From positions 4,813,001-4,877,000 of the forward strand of contig CATNEN010000025.1 in the NCBI GenBank assembly GCA_950097015.1: a stretch of DNA of 64,000 nt, in the 5' to 3' direction. The position numbers and the translations under genes are program-made. Of the stretch, positions 11,209 through 49,312 are shown piece by piece (position 1 is the first letter of the stretch; every line of letters begins with the position of its first letter). The DNA comes from Macrostomum hystrix. Its lineage: Eukaryota; Platyhelminthes; Macrostomidae. The notes under the pieces are model-generated. The model saw only the letters and a program-made list of their open reading frames with translations, ran no database searches and was not told where the DNA came from.

Positions 11209-11815
11209 ACTGTATAGAGGAGTGGCTAAGAGACATGTTTCTAAAGAAGTAATCAAGAGGGTGCTGTTTGGATAAACTTTTCACTTATTTTTTACTTAAA
11301 ACGCCCTTAAACAAACTCTTCACTTTTCATTAATGCAGTAAATAAATAAATGGTGACCTTCACTATAAAGTTAATACAGAGACGTGAATTGCTTACTGCT
11401 TTGCTTTAAATTTCTGCCCCAAAAACAACGGGCAAAAAAAGCTAGTTTTTAATAAATTAGTAGTGTAAGTGCTTCGGCTGATGCGCGGGAGCAGGACGTA
11501 AAACACATGTTGTTTTTGCCCAAACTTAGTATTAAAAATAGGCTCATCATAACAATGATGACACCAGGATAGAAATTAATCTTATCATGTAAAAAAGCAT
11601 TGATGGGGTTAACAGGGCACTGAAATAAAAGTATGTACCTCAAAACTTAAGGCTCAGATAGTCTGAATGATGTAGATTGCATGCCTAAATAACTTGGTGT
11701 GGTAGGCTAAATGTTAACCAAATTGTTAAAAACATGTTTGAGTTATAATTAATTTTTCATAAATACAGTTTACTATAGCTTTGTGCATTCATTTTATTAC
11801 AATTTAATTGCACAT

Positions 11816-12270
11816 ACGAGGGTGTTTCAAGAGTAATGAGAATTTAGTCATAACTTTTTAATGGATAAACTTTTTAACTTGAAATTTTTACCCTGAAATT
11901 TTGCATATATGGACAGCACAATAGCTTCAGTTGCAACTATATTGGTCTAAATGCACCAGTGAAATCTCACATTGAAGTCCAGACATCGAGATAAAAAAAT
12001 TGTTAGAATTGAAACTAGCAACCAAGATCCCCTTTGGGGGAAGAAAATCACATTTTAAAGTCCTAAGAAAAAAGATTGTTAAAAAGTACCATGTATACAT
12101 ATCATTATATATGTATAGATGACTTCAAGTTTAAATTTTAACAGAAAGAAAAGAAACTACAAGGGGTGTTTCAAATGTAACAAGAATTTAGTCATAACTT
12201 TTTAATGGATAAACTTTTTAAATTGAAATTTTTACCCTGCAATTTTGCATATATGGACAGCACACAACTT
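11816..12270. repeat. Pair of about 110-bp direct repeats
   Basis: The block starting 'gggtgtttcaagagtaatga' at about 11820 reappears at about 12165 with the same downstream run (taatggataaactttttaa, ttttaccctg, tttgcatatatggacagcac). The two are in the same orientation, about 345 bp apart and similar over about 110 bp. They could be a tandem remnant of a mobile element. There is no open frame. Confidence 0.75.
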
Positions 12271-12279
12271 AGACTGATA

Positions 12280-13150
12280 AACATAAAAACAAATATATTT
12301 CATTGCTTCATTACAGTTTTATTTGTAAATGCATAAGAATATACAGCAAAATTGAGCATTTAGCCACAAAGACACTCCTAAGTATCAGTGCCTCATCAAA
12401 CTTATAAGTAATGATATGCAAGACAACAATTCTTTGGTGAAGGCCAGTAGCTAGGCACACACTAGCTGCTGATTTTTTGATTGACTAGAACTTAAGTCAT
12501 GGCTATCAACAAATAGCCACATGGACTAAACTTAGGGTTTTAGAGTCATACCTCCCAAACCTCCCAAATCTTACAGCTTACAGCTGAACCTCCCAAATCT
12601 TAGCCGGCCGTGCAACTTAGTTTTTGCTCTATTTACGACTTAGTTTGCTCTCATTTGCGACTTAGTTCGTTTCATTGCTCTATTTACAACTTTGTTTGCT
12701 CTCATTTGCTCTCTTTTTCTCTCCCCTTTTTCCTTTTCTTCACGCTTCCTTTTTTGTCGCTTGGTCCCCCCTTTGATTTTTTTGTGCTTGGTCGATTGGT
12801 TTTTGCGACTTACCTTGCTTGGCCCTCGTTTCACCCAGCCGGTTCGGCCGGGTCGGCCGGGTGTTGCGCATGTATGTTTAGAGTTGTTTTAACTTAGTTC
12901 ATAAAACCTTCAGACAGTCAATTTTCTTTTATAATAAACAATGGGTCAAATTTTCTTTTAATTTGACCTATTGATTGATAGTGATTTATGTCATTACTTA
13001 GATTTGTTAGAAAAATATTTAAAATAAAAAGTAAGACAAACTTTCTTCTTCAAACTGTAAATTTAATATACTTTTAATGTCTGTTTCAGTTTTCTTGTAG
13101 ATATCTGGGTCATTTGAATAGCAACTGGATTCAAATGCTAGCATCCAACA
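12280..13150. other. Intergenic DNA upstream of the PRRC2-like gene
   Basis: AT-rich, with a GC-richer pyrimidine stretch at 12600-12890 containing irregular 'gctctcatttgc' and 'gacttagtt' repeats. A possible 3' splice site ('tgtttcag', about 13090) could be a leader addition site or a 5'UTR intron end for the next gene. No coding exon is supported. Confidence 0.4.
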
Positions 13151-13153
13151 AGT

Positions 13154-16100
13154 ATGTCTACATCGCAGAGCATCATTAAACAACAGAATGACAATCGAAC
13201 TAAGTCAAAATTTTCTGTTGTCAACATTAACTCTGTCTATCAGGGACAAGATGCTAACCCAAAGAAAGAAGTTGGTAAGTATGAATAACTTTTTCAAAAT
13301 TATTGTTTATCAACAAAAAGAAGTGATTTTAAGATGATCAAATTGCCTTAACAGTAGAAAGACCATGTGGGTATTTCAACCGCCCGAATTTTTCTTTTTT
13401 TTCATGTATTTCCTAAAATATTCAACCAATCACAATGAAAATGCAGAACATGGTCTAAAATTTTCCGATCTATCCAACTAGAGAACTTCCAGAATTACAT
13501 AACATCGGCATCGTCGAGATTCTCGTCGGGTGTTTGTTGGCAAAAATCAGATTTAGAAAAAAAGCCTTTTTACACTACTTTGTTGTGTTGATTGTATTGT
13601 TAATCTCAATGATGCTTACTCGAATGGATTCTAAAGTTAGTTTATCCCAAAGGGCGGAAGATTTTGATGCGCATGGTGGATTTTCACGAAAATCATTCGG
13701 TTTGGGAGCTATCGTGAAATTGGCAGCGGGCATCTAGAATTCTCTCCCGCGCCAACATCCCGCAGTAGTACAGCGAGCTGCTCCCGGTCTGCAATCGCTG
13801 GGCCGAGTTCAGTCGGCTCGCCGATCAACATCCAACAATTCACTCGCAGCCCAGTCCGAACCAATAGCCAAACTGGTCGAGATCAAAGATTCGCCGGCAC
13901 TGTCTACCTCCACTGCTAAACAGCAGCAGCAGCAGCAGCAGTCCCGGCCACTGCGCAGCGATTTGGACGAGATCACCAAAGGCGACATGGTTGCCACCGG
14001 CTGGGCGCTAGCCCACAACGACGAGCTGGACTATTCGGCCAAGATTGTCTTCAGCGACGAAGATGAGGACGTTAAAAGTCGGGCCACAACGGCGGACGCT
14101 GCAGTAAAGGCATCGGATGTGTCAGCTAAGCCCGCAGATTCAACAAAATCCATTGAAAGCAACGACAAGAGAGCCAGGCAGCCAAGGCAGCAGCAGCAGA
14201 AAAGGCACCAGAAACAGTTTAAATTAAAGCAGCAGCAGAAGCAAGAACACCAGCTCCAGTTGTCTATGGCAAAAAGCAAAGAAGAAGACTCTAAAACAGC
14301 TGGCAAAGCGGCGGACAGTTCTGGCAGTGCAAAGCCGAATGAAAAGTCTGCTGCGCCTGTCCAAAAGATTCTCGAGCAGCAGCAGCAGCAGCAGCAGAAG
14401 TATCGAAAGCCGTCTTCTGCCGAGGAAATGTCAAATTCCAGATTAGCTTCGCGCTGCTGGACTTCTTCGACGCCGCCTCCGTTGTCAACCGCCGCCTCGG
14501 CGCGTCCTACACCCCTCATGGACATTGTGTACAACGGGCCTCCACCAGACTTGGCTAACAGACGCCTTCAGCAACCATCGGAACTGGAGCTCACGTCGTC
14601 CCTGCTGCCGCACCAGGCTTCTCAGTCGGCATCGATGGACCAGCCCGTAAGGCGGCCGCGTCAGCTTCTCGGAGAGTGGACTCGAAGCGATCTGCGCAGC
14701 GTAGATCTGCCGGCACTGCTGGATTCGGCCTCGGCTAGCCCCGGTTCCCGCACCTTCGGCGCCAAGCTGGTATCGGTAATATCAATGGCGGTTGGACGCG
14801 AAAAAATGGCCGACGATAAAACGGGCGACTGCGATGCTGACCGCAACAAAAGTGAAGTCACTTAACATTGGCAATTGAAATATTTACTACTTGCAGTGTT
14901 AGTAGTGTTAAGTAATATTGTTTCCAAATTGTATTCCATTTTAGATGTTGATGATTGCGACAATGCTCAGTGGGACGGGCCAGATGCTGTGCTTCATCAT
15001 TCCGACCAGCCTCATCAGTCCAGCCAGCCTCATCAGTCCAACCAGCCTCATCAGTCCAGCCAGCCTCATCAGTCCAACCAGCCTCATCAGTCCAGCCAGC
15101 CTCATCAGTCCAGTCAGCCTCATCAGTCCAGTCAGCTTCATCAGTCCAGCCAGCCTCATCAGTCCAGCCAGCCTCATCCGTCCAACCAGCCTCATCAGTC
15201 CAGTCAGCCTCATCAGTCCAGCCAGCCTCATCAGTCCAGCCAGCCTCATCAGTCCAGTCAGCCCCATCAGTCCACTCAGCCTCATCAGTCCAGCCAGCCT
15301 CATCAGTCCAGTCAGCCCCATCAGTCCAGTCAGCCTCATCAGTCCAGCCAGCCTCATCAGTCCAGTCAGCCTCATCAGTCCAGCCAGCCTCATCAGTCCA
15401 ACCAGCCTCATCAGTCCAGCCAGCCTCATCAATCCAGTCAGTCTCATCAGTCCAGCCAGCCTCATCAGTCCAGCCAGCATCATTCAGGTCAAGTGTCGCA
15501 GGCATGTGCCTTATCAGTCAGTTTCTCCAGCCAGCAGCGTCATTGTCTTAGCCAGTCTAGTCTGCCCAGACATCGACATCCAGTCCATCAAGTTAGTCAA
15601 CCAGCTAACAGCGACTTGGCTTGTGAAGCTCGCGACTCTGGTGTAGAAACCTCCGTCGACCTGCCCTCGCAAGGCAGCAGCAGCCGCAGCAGTCCTGGCC
15701 AGCTGGCGGCAACGGTTTCTACCGCTGACGAAGGTGCAATCAGTTCCATGCCGCACACAGAGGCTTTGACTGTCGATGATGCATCCCCAACTACGACGAC
15801 AACAAACGGCGTCTTAACAAATGCCGCAGTCGCTGCCTCCGCCGATTCCTTGGGCTTGTCAAGAATGGCTGCTCTTTGGCAGCCGGGAGTCGAGGCTGCC
15901 GCCGCTGCCACAACCGCCTCCGCTTTCCAGTTGTCTGGGGACAATGCCGCTTCCATAGCTCGGGCCAGCGGATTCGGCTCAGAGTTCAAAGTATGGCGCT
16001 AAAATATGCTTATCCAAACGAATTATTTTCCATTTTAAAAGTCATTGTCTTAAATTATTCAGTTTCCGGCACCCGTTGCGACACAGCTACCTCTATGCAA

Positions 16101-16215
16101 CCAGCTGCACCTGCTGCATTTGGGCCAATCGACACCTGCCAGTGAAAATCAACTGAACTTTTATCAGCAGCAAATTATTGCTAGCAAGTTCTTCACCAAT
16201 GCGCCGCCTCCTCCT

Positions 16216-16282
<67 letters not shown>

Positions 16283-17821
16283 CGCCAGCTAGCGGCTTAC
16301 TTAGCGGAGAAGTCAAACAGCTCAGCCGTCAAGTAGATCCGGCCGCGATGGCTTTGGCCGCCGCCTATGCTGGCCTTGTTCAAAACAGACAGGCGACTTC
16401 GAATCATTCGCAGCAGCAGTTGCCGCAGCAGCAGGCCCAGCAGCAGGCTATGGTTAGAATGGTAAGATATTCTAGTTCATTGTTGATGCTTTGGTATAGA
16501 AATGAGATGATAAAGTTTTGTGTCTACTGCGACTAACAAATGTAGTACTACCTTTCACAGAAGTTGCAGCAGCAGCAGCAGCAGCAATCAGCAAGCGGTG
16601 TTGGCCCCGGTTGCCCAAGCAGCGCTGACAGAAGCAAAGGAAACAGCTTCAGCTTTGCCAAACCGCCTCCCGTAGCCGGTGTGGGCGCCGCGTGCGACAG
16701 CGCTGCCAGCTTTGCACCTGTGAGTACTCGCTCAAATATGCGTTTAATCCTAATGAACAATCACAATTTTAAAATTCATAACGCTCACTCATATGTCCTA
16801 TTCAAAACGATTTCTTTTTCAGCCGCCTTCGGTCGCTCTTCCCAGCGGTGTAATACCATTCTCGCCTCATCAACCACCGCCTGGGTGCCAGCCACCGCCT
16901 CATCTGGCTCGACAGCCTTATCAACATCCGCTTCAATCCGTGAGATGCACTTTAATTCTCTATGTACATTATCTGTCAACCAACCCCTACTCCCAATGTA
17001 CATTAGCTGCCGCCCAACCCCTAACTCCCAATGTACATTAGCTGCCGCCCAACCCCTTCTCCCATTGTACATTAGCTGCCAACAAACCCCTACTGCCAAT
17101 GTACATTAGCTGCCGACCAACCCATACTGCCAATGTACATTAGCTGCTACTCAACCCCTACCCCCAATGTACATTAGCTGCCGACCAACCCCTACTGCCA
17201 ATGTACATTAGCTTCCGACCAACCTCTACTGCCAACGTACATTAGCTGCCGCCCAACCCCTTCTCCCATTGTACATTAGCTGCCAACCAACCCCTACTGC
17301 CAATGTACATTAGCTTCCGACCAACTCCTACTGCCAATGTACATTAGCTGTCGACCAACAAATATATCGAGTGTATTCCGACTGAATAATTTCAGCACGG
17401 CCCTCGCCCAGCCTGCCCGCCGCTGCAGTCCATGATGCCGATGGCAAATAATTCGGCTTCGAATTCAACAACTCAGGCGTCCGGGGCACCGTCGAGCCTA
17501 CCCTTATTTTTGCCCACGCAGCCGCCTCCTCGGACTCCGCTGCCAGCACGGCAGACTCCACTACAACAGCAGCAGCAGCAGCAAGGGCATCAATTTCGCT
17601 ACCCTCCTCCGCTGCCAGGATCAAGCTTTCCACCACCGTCGCTGACTTGCCCGCCGCCGCCGTTGCCGACTCCGCGAATGCGCTGCCCGCCGCCGCCGAT
17701 GCATGTGCGCCACCAGCCGCCGGCGTCGTTTTCGTCGTTGATGCAAGCAGGCCATCACCTGGCGAGGCCTCCGCCGAACCAGCGCTGGCGGGCTCCATTT
17801 TCGAGTTTGAAACACAACTAA
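13154..17821 (+). CDS. PRRC2/nocte-like proline- and glutamine-rich protein
   Basis: Seven exons with interlocking phases: 13154-13274, 13766-14851, 14945-15990, 16063-16461, 16561-16719, 16823-16939 and 17396-17821. The total is 3354 nt, about 1117 aa, shorter than vertebrate PRRC2 proteins. Family signs: 'KSKFSVVNINSVYQGQ' in exon 1, 'GLQSLGRVQSARR' at the start of exon 2 (family form GLQSLGKVxxARR), and 'DELDYSAKIVFSDEDED'. The rest is low complexity: several poly-Q runs (longest about 19, encoded by pure CAG near 16228-16281), a QPHQSS minisatellite, and Pro-rich C-terminal exons. PRRC2 proteins are RNA-binding translation/stress-granule factors, and nocte acts in fly circadian temperature entrainment. 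Similarity is confined to the N-terminus, so the call is moderate. An alternative acceptor at 13737 breaks the phase and was not used. Confidence 0.7.
13352..13599. mobile_element. TTAA-flanked short element in PRRC2-like intron 1
   Basis: TTAA at 13348-13351 and 13600-13603 bracket a 248-bp sequence. It starts CAGTAGAAAGACC, like the left tip of the element at 3881 (CAGTAGAAC). It contains, inverted, the 'cgacgagaat...gccaacaaac' block shared with copies at 4905-5235 and 56095-56435. No coding potential. Confidence 0.6.
15000..15490 (+). repeat. Coding 18-bp minisatellite (QPHQSS) in PRRC2-like exon 3
   Basis: About 27 copies of the 18-bp unit 'cctcatcagtccagccag' lie entirely within exon 3 and keep the frame, giving QPHQSS/QPHQSN repeats. 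Variation is mostly synonymous or S/N. Six-residue periodicity and no indels imply selection for frame or very recent amplification. The other frames are also open, which is a consequence of the period. Confidence 0.95.
16960..17362. repeat. About 34-bp minisatellite filling PRRC2-like intron 6
   Basis: About 11 copies of a unit built on 'aatgtacattagctgcc' plus 'gaccaacccctactgcc'. It starts within 25 bp of the exon-6 donor (16940) and ends about 35 bp before the exon-7 acceptor (17394-17395). Confidence 0.95.
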
Positions 17822-18504
17822 AGCAATATTTATTAACAAACTTTAATATTGCATTGCAAATTATTTTTTTGCAATCGGTTTTTATATACAATTTTAAATC
17901 TGATGCGCATTCTACTTAACTACTACGAGTAGTTTATGTAAATGTAAATAGTTTTTTTTCTTCTAGTGTTGCAGTATAACTTTTTTATTACAAGCACTGG
18001 GTGTGTTTTATGTAGCTTTCTAGGCCCCTTTCTAGACTTCACCAACCTTCAGTGTTATATAATTTTTTTCACTCGATCGCTTTTTTACAAGTCTTTGTTT
18101 TTAGCATTCTGTATTGATAATCTGTAAATACACAAGTGCACATGTGTGTTTTCTGACAATTTTTTTATAATTTTATTTTGCGAGTTTATTTACACCTTTT
18201 TAATTTAAATAACGAAATCCCATTCAGAATGGAATGCGATTTAAACAAAAAAGTCTTTGGCAGCCTTTTTATTGTGCGCAGTGTTTTTACTGTTAAGTCA
18301 ATTTTTGCACAAATTTTTACTCTTCTTTTTATAAAAAAAAGTGTTTTTTGCTCGTCCCTAAAATAGGTCGCAGTGTCCTCTGTCTACATTCTCTCACACC
18401 CCCTAATCAGACATTTAGTTAGCAACGATTAGTAGTAGTATGTGACATTTTTTCTACTTCGCTCTGATCAAATCTACAAAATATATTATCTGTAAATTTG
18501 CAAA

Positions 18505-18510
18505 AATAAA
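18505..18510 (+). promoter_or_regulatory. Candidate poly(A) signal for the PRRC2-like gene
   Basis: AATAAA about 685 bp after the stop codon, in AT-rich 3' flank. Distance and context fit a 3' UTR end, but no transcript evidence is available. Confidence 0.35.
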
Positions 18511-18689
18511 ATTAGACGCGCATACTATTTCAAGCAGTTTGGCTTGATTGCAATTTTGTCCATAACTTTATGAACATTTTTAATTATATAAACTGTTGCG
18601 AACATGGCTAAGCCTTTATATGTTTATTGAGTACTGCATTCAATTAAGATATTAAAAGCGTAGTTAACGCATAAGGTGTATTTGGCGCT

Positions 18690-19045
18690 TACTTTTAATA
18701 ATCCGCAGATAACTATATACAAATCAGTAGATGTCTGTTAATAATCCGCAGATAACTATATGCAAATCAGTAGATGTCTGTTAATAATCCGCAGATAACT
18801 ATATGCAAATCAGTAGATGTCTGTTAATAATCCGCAGATAACTATATACAAATCAGTAGATGTCTGTTAATAATCCGCAGATAACTATATACAAATCAGT
18901 AGATGTCTGTTAATAATCCGCAGATAACTATATACAAATCAGTAGATGTCTGTTAATAATCCGCAGATAACTATATACAAATCAGTAGATGTCTGTTAAT
19001 AATCCGCAGATAACTATATACAAATCAGTAGATGTCTGTTAATAA
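18690..19045. repeat. 43-bp minisatellite, about 8 copies
   Basis: The unit begins 'taataatccgcagataacta' and ends 'aatcagtagatgtctgt'. Copies are nearly identical; 'tatata' against 'tatatg' is the main variant. Confidence 0.95.
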
Positions 19046-19239
19046 TATGTGGATGCTTCATTGCAGGCTATCGATCTCGGATGAAAATTGCTCGAATTTT
19101 TCACTAGTCTGTACATGGCGGTGTGATAATCGATAGATGTTTCATTTGAGTCTATATATATTTAGTTATTTAGTCAATAGATACTTCATTAAGGTATATC
19201 AGTTGAGAATCTGCAGATATTTCACTGAAGTCCATAGAT

Positions 19240-21585
19240 TTCGGTTGAGAATCGGTATATGTTTCATTAATGTCTATAGATTTCGGTTGAGAACCAGTAT
19301 ATGTTTCATTAATGTCTATAGATTACGGTTGAGAACCAGTATATGTTTCATTAATGTCTATAGATTACGGTTGAGAACCAGTATATGTTTCATTAATGTC
19401 TATATATTACGGTTGAGAACCAGTATATGTTTCACTAATGTCTATAGATTACGGTTGAGAACCAGTATATGTTTCATTAATGTCTATAGATTACGGTTGA
19501 GAACCAGTATATGTTTCACTAATGTCTATAGATTACGGTTGAGAACCAGTATATGTTTCATTACTGTCTATAGATTACTGTTGAGAACCAGTATATGTTT
19601 CATTAATGTCTATAGATTACTGTTGAGAACCAGTATATGTTTCATTAATGTCTATAGATTACTGTTGAGAACCAGTATATGTTTCATTAATGTCTATAGA
19701 TTACTGTTGAGAACCAGTATATGTTTCATTAATGTCTATAGATCACGGTTGAGAACCAGTATATGTTTCATTAATGTCTATAGATTACGGTTGAGAACCA
19801 GTATATGTTTCACTAATGTCTATAGATCACGGTTGAGAACCAGTATATGTTTCATTAATGTCTATAGATTACTGTTGAGAACCAGTATATGTTTCATTAA
19901 TGTCTATAGATTACGGTTGAGAACCAGTATATGTTTCATTAATGTCTATAGATTACGGTTGAGAACCAGTATATGTTTCACTAATGTCTATAGATTACGG
20001 TTGAGAACCAGTATATGTTTCATTACTGTCTATAGATTACTGTTGAGAACCAGTATATGTTTCATTAATGTCTATAGATTACTGTTGAGAACCAGTATAT
20101 GTTTCATTAATGTCTATAGATTACTGTTGAGAACCAGTATATGTTTCATTAATGTCTATAGATTACTGTTGAGAACCAGTATATGTTTCATTAATGTCTA
20201 TAGATCACGGTTGAGAACCAGTATATGTTTCATTAATGTCTATAGATTACGGTTGAGAACCAGTATATGTTTCATTAATGTCTATATATTACGGTTGAGA
20301 ACCAGTATATGTTTCACTAATGTCTATAGATTACGGTTGAGAACCAGTATATGTTTCATTAATGTCTATATATTACGGTTGAGAACCAGTATATGTTTCA
20401 CTAATGTCTATAGATTACGGTTGAGAACCAGTATATGTTTCATTAATGTCTATAGATTACGGTTGAGAACCAGTATATGTTTCATTAATGTCTATAGATT
20501 ACGGTTGAGAACCAGTATATGTTTCACTAATGTCTATAGATTACGGTTGAGAACCAGTATATGTTTCATTACTGTCTATAGATTACTGTTGAGAACCAGT
20601 ATATGTTTCATTAATGTCTATAGATTACTGTTGAGAACCAGTATATGTTTCATTAATGTCTATAGATTACTGTTGAGAACCAGTATATGTTTCATTAATG
20701 TCTATAGATTACTGTTGAGAACCAGTATATGTTTCATTAATGTCTATAGATCACGGTTGAGAACCAGTATATGTTTCATTAATGTCTATAGATTACGGTT
20801 GAGAACCAGTATATGTTTCACTAATGTCTATAGATCACGGTTGAGAACCAGTATATGTTTCATTAATGTCTATAGATTACTGTTGAGAACCAGTATATGT
20901 TTCATTAATGTCTATAGATTACGGTTGAGAACCAGTATATGTTTCATTAATGTCTATAGATTACGGTTGAGAACCAGTATATGTTTCACTAATGTCTATA
21001 GATTACGGTTGAGAACCAGTATATGTTTCATTACTGTCTATAGATTACTGTTGAGAACCAGTATATGTTTCATTAATGTCTATAGATTACTGTTGAGAAC
21101 CAGTATATGTTTCATTAATGTCTATAGATTACTGTTGAGAACCAGTATATGTTTCATTAATGTCTATAGATTACTGTTGAGAACCAGTATATGTTTCATT
21201 AATGTCTATAGATCACGGTTGAGAACCAGTATATGTTTCATTAATGTCTATAGATTACGGTTGAGAACCAGTATATGTTTCACTAATGTCTATAGATTAC
21301 GGTTGAGAACCAGTATATGTTTCATTAATGTCTATAGATTACGGTTGAGAACCAGTATATGTTTCATTAATGTCTATAGATTACGGTTGAGAACCAGTAT
21401 ATGTTTCATTAATGTCTATAGATCACGGTTGAGAACCAGTATATGTTTCATTAATGTCTATAGATTACTGTTGAGAACCAGCATATATGTTTCATTACTG
21501 TCTATAGATCACGGTTGAGAACCAGTATATGTTTCATTAATGTCTATAGATTACGGTTGAGAATCGGTAGATGTTCCACTAAAGT
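19240..21585. repeat. 42-bp satellite with 11-mer and 13-mer higher-order repeats
   Basis: About 55 copies of the unit 'ttgagaaccagtatatgttt' + 'cattaatgtctatagattac' + 'gg'. Monomer variants (acgg/actg, cact/catt, gatc/gatt) recur in order. The marker 'ttactgtctatagattactg' appears at 19561, 20023, 20569 and 21031, giving spacings of 462, 546 and 462 bp, that is 11, 13 and 11 monomers. The period is a multiple of three, so a long false open frame runs through it. Confidence 0.95.
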
Positions 21586-21877
21586 CTAGAATCGGTGGAA
21601 AATCGGTAGATAGATTTTTCATTTGTCTAGCTTCGAGTAGGGTCTTATTGATAAGTTCTAGGAATTAGCAACAAATTAAACTACGCATGTGTTGTAAAAC
21701 TACTTCGTATTCTTAGTAAACTCTAACCTGAATGATTGAGTATAATTAAAGAAAAAAATAACTAAGAATGTAGTGCCTGCTACTTTTCTAAATAAACGAT
21801 TTGTGCAGTAAATAAATAGAAACTTTAAGAAACATTTTGTACAGAAACAGTTGATTTTTCCCCATCACTCTATGCCA

Positions 21878-49312
<27,435 letters not shown>

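Larger units (their letters stand above)
9238..11445 (+). mobile_element. Helitron, internally deleted and decayed
   Basis: The 5' end is TCTATATATATAAAAG preceded by A (9237). The 3' end is CTAG (11442-11445) followed by T (11446), the A|T insertion typical of Helitrons. A hairpin (TGCCC 11415-11419 with GGGCA 11430-11434) lies a few bases before CTAG, as the family requires. The subterminal 'gccgaaaccgctcaaccaaa' is also Helitron-like. Inside is a broken PIF1-type helicase C-terminus (9826-10780) and a nested hAT MITE (10936-11208). No Rep/HUH domain remains, so the element is non-autonomous. Confidence 0.85.

Noticed and set aside
14858-15646. Alternative-frame repeat proteins across the QPHQSS region (LISPAS, GLMRLA, WTDEAG)
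   Set aside because: Other frames of the same 18-bp repeat. Only the QPHQSS frame joins flanking exons in phase.
19137-21518. Open frame of 793 codons on the plus strand
   Set aside because: It runs through the 42-bp satellite. The period is divisible by three, so any stop-free frame stays open; no unique domain and no splice context.
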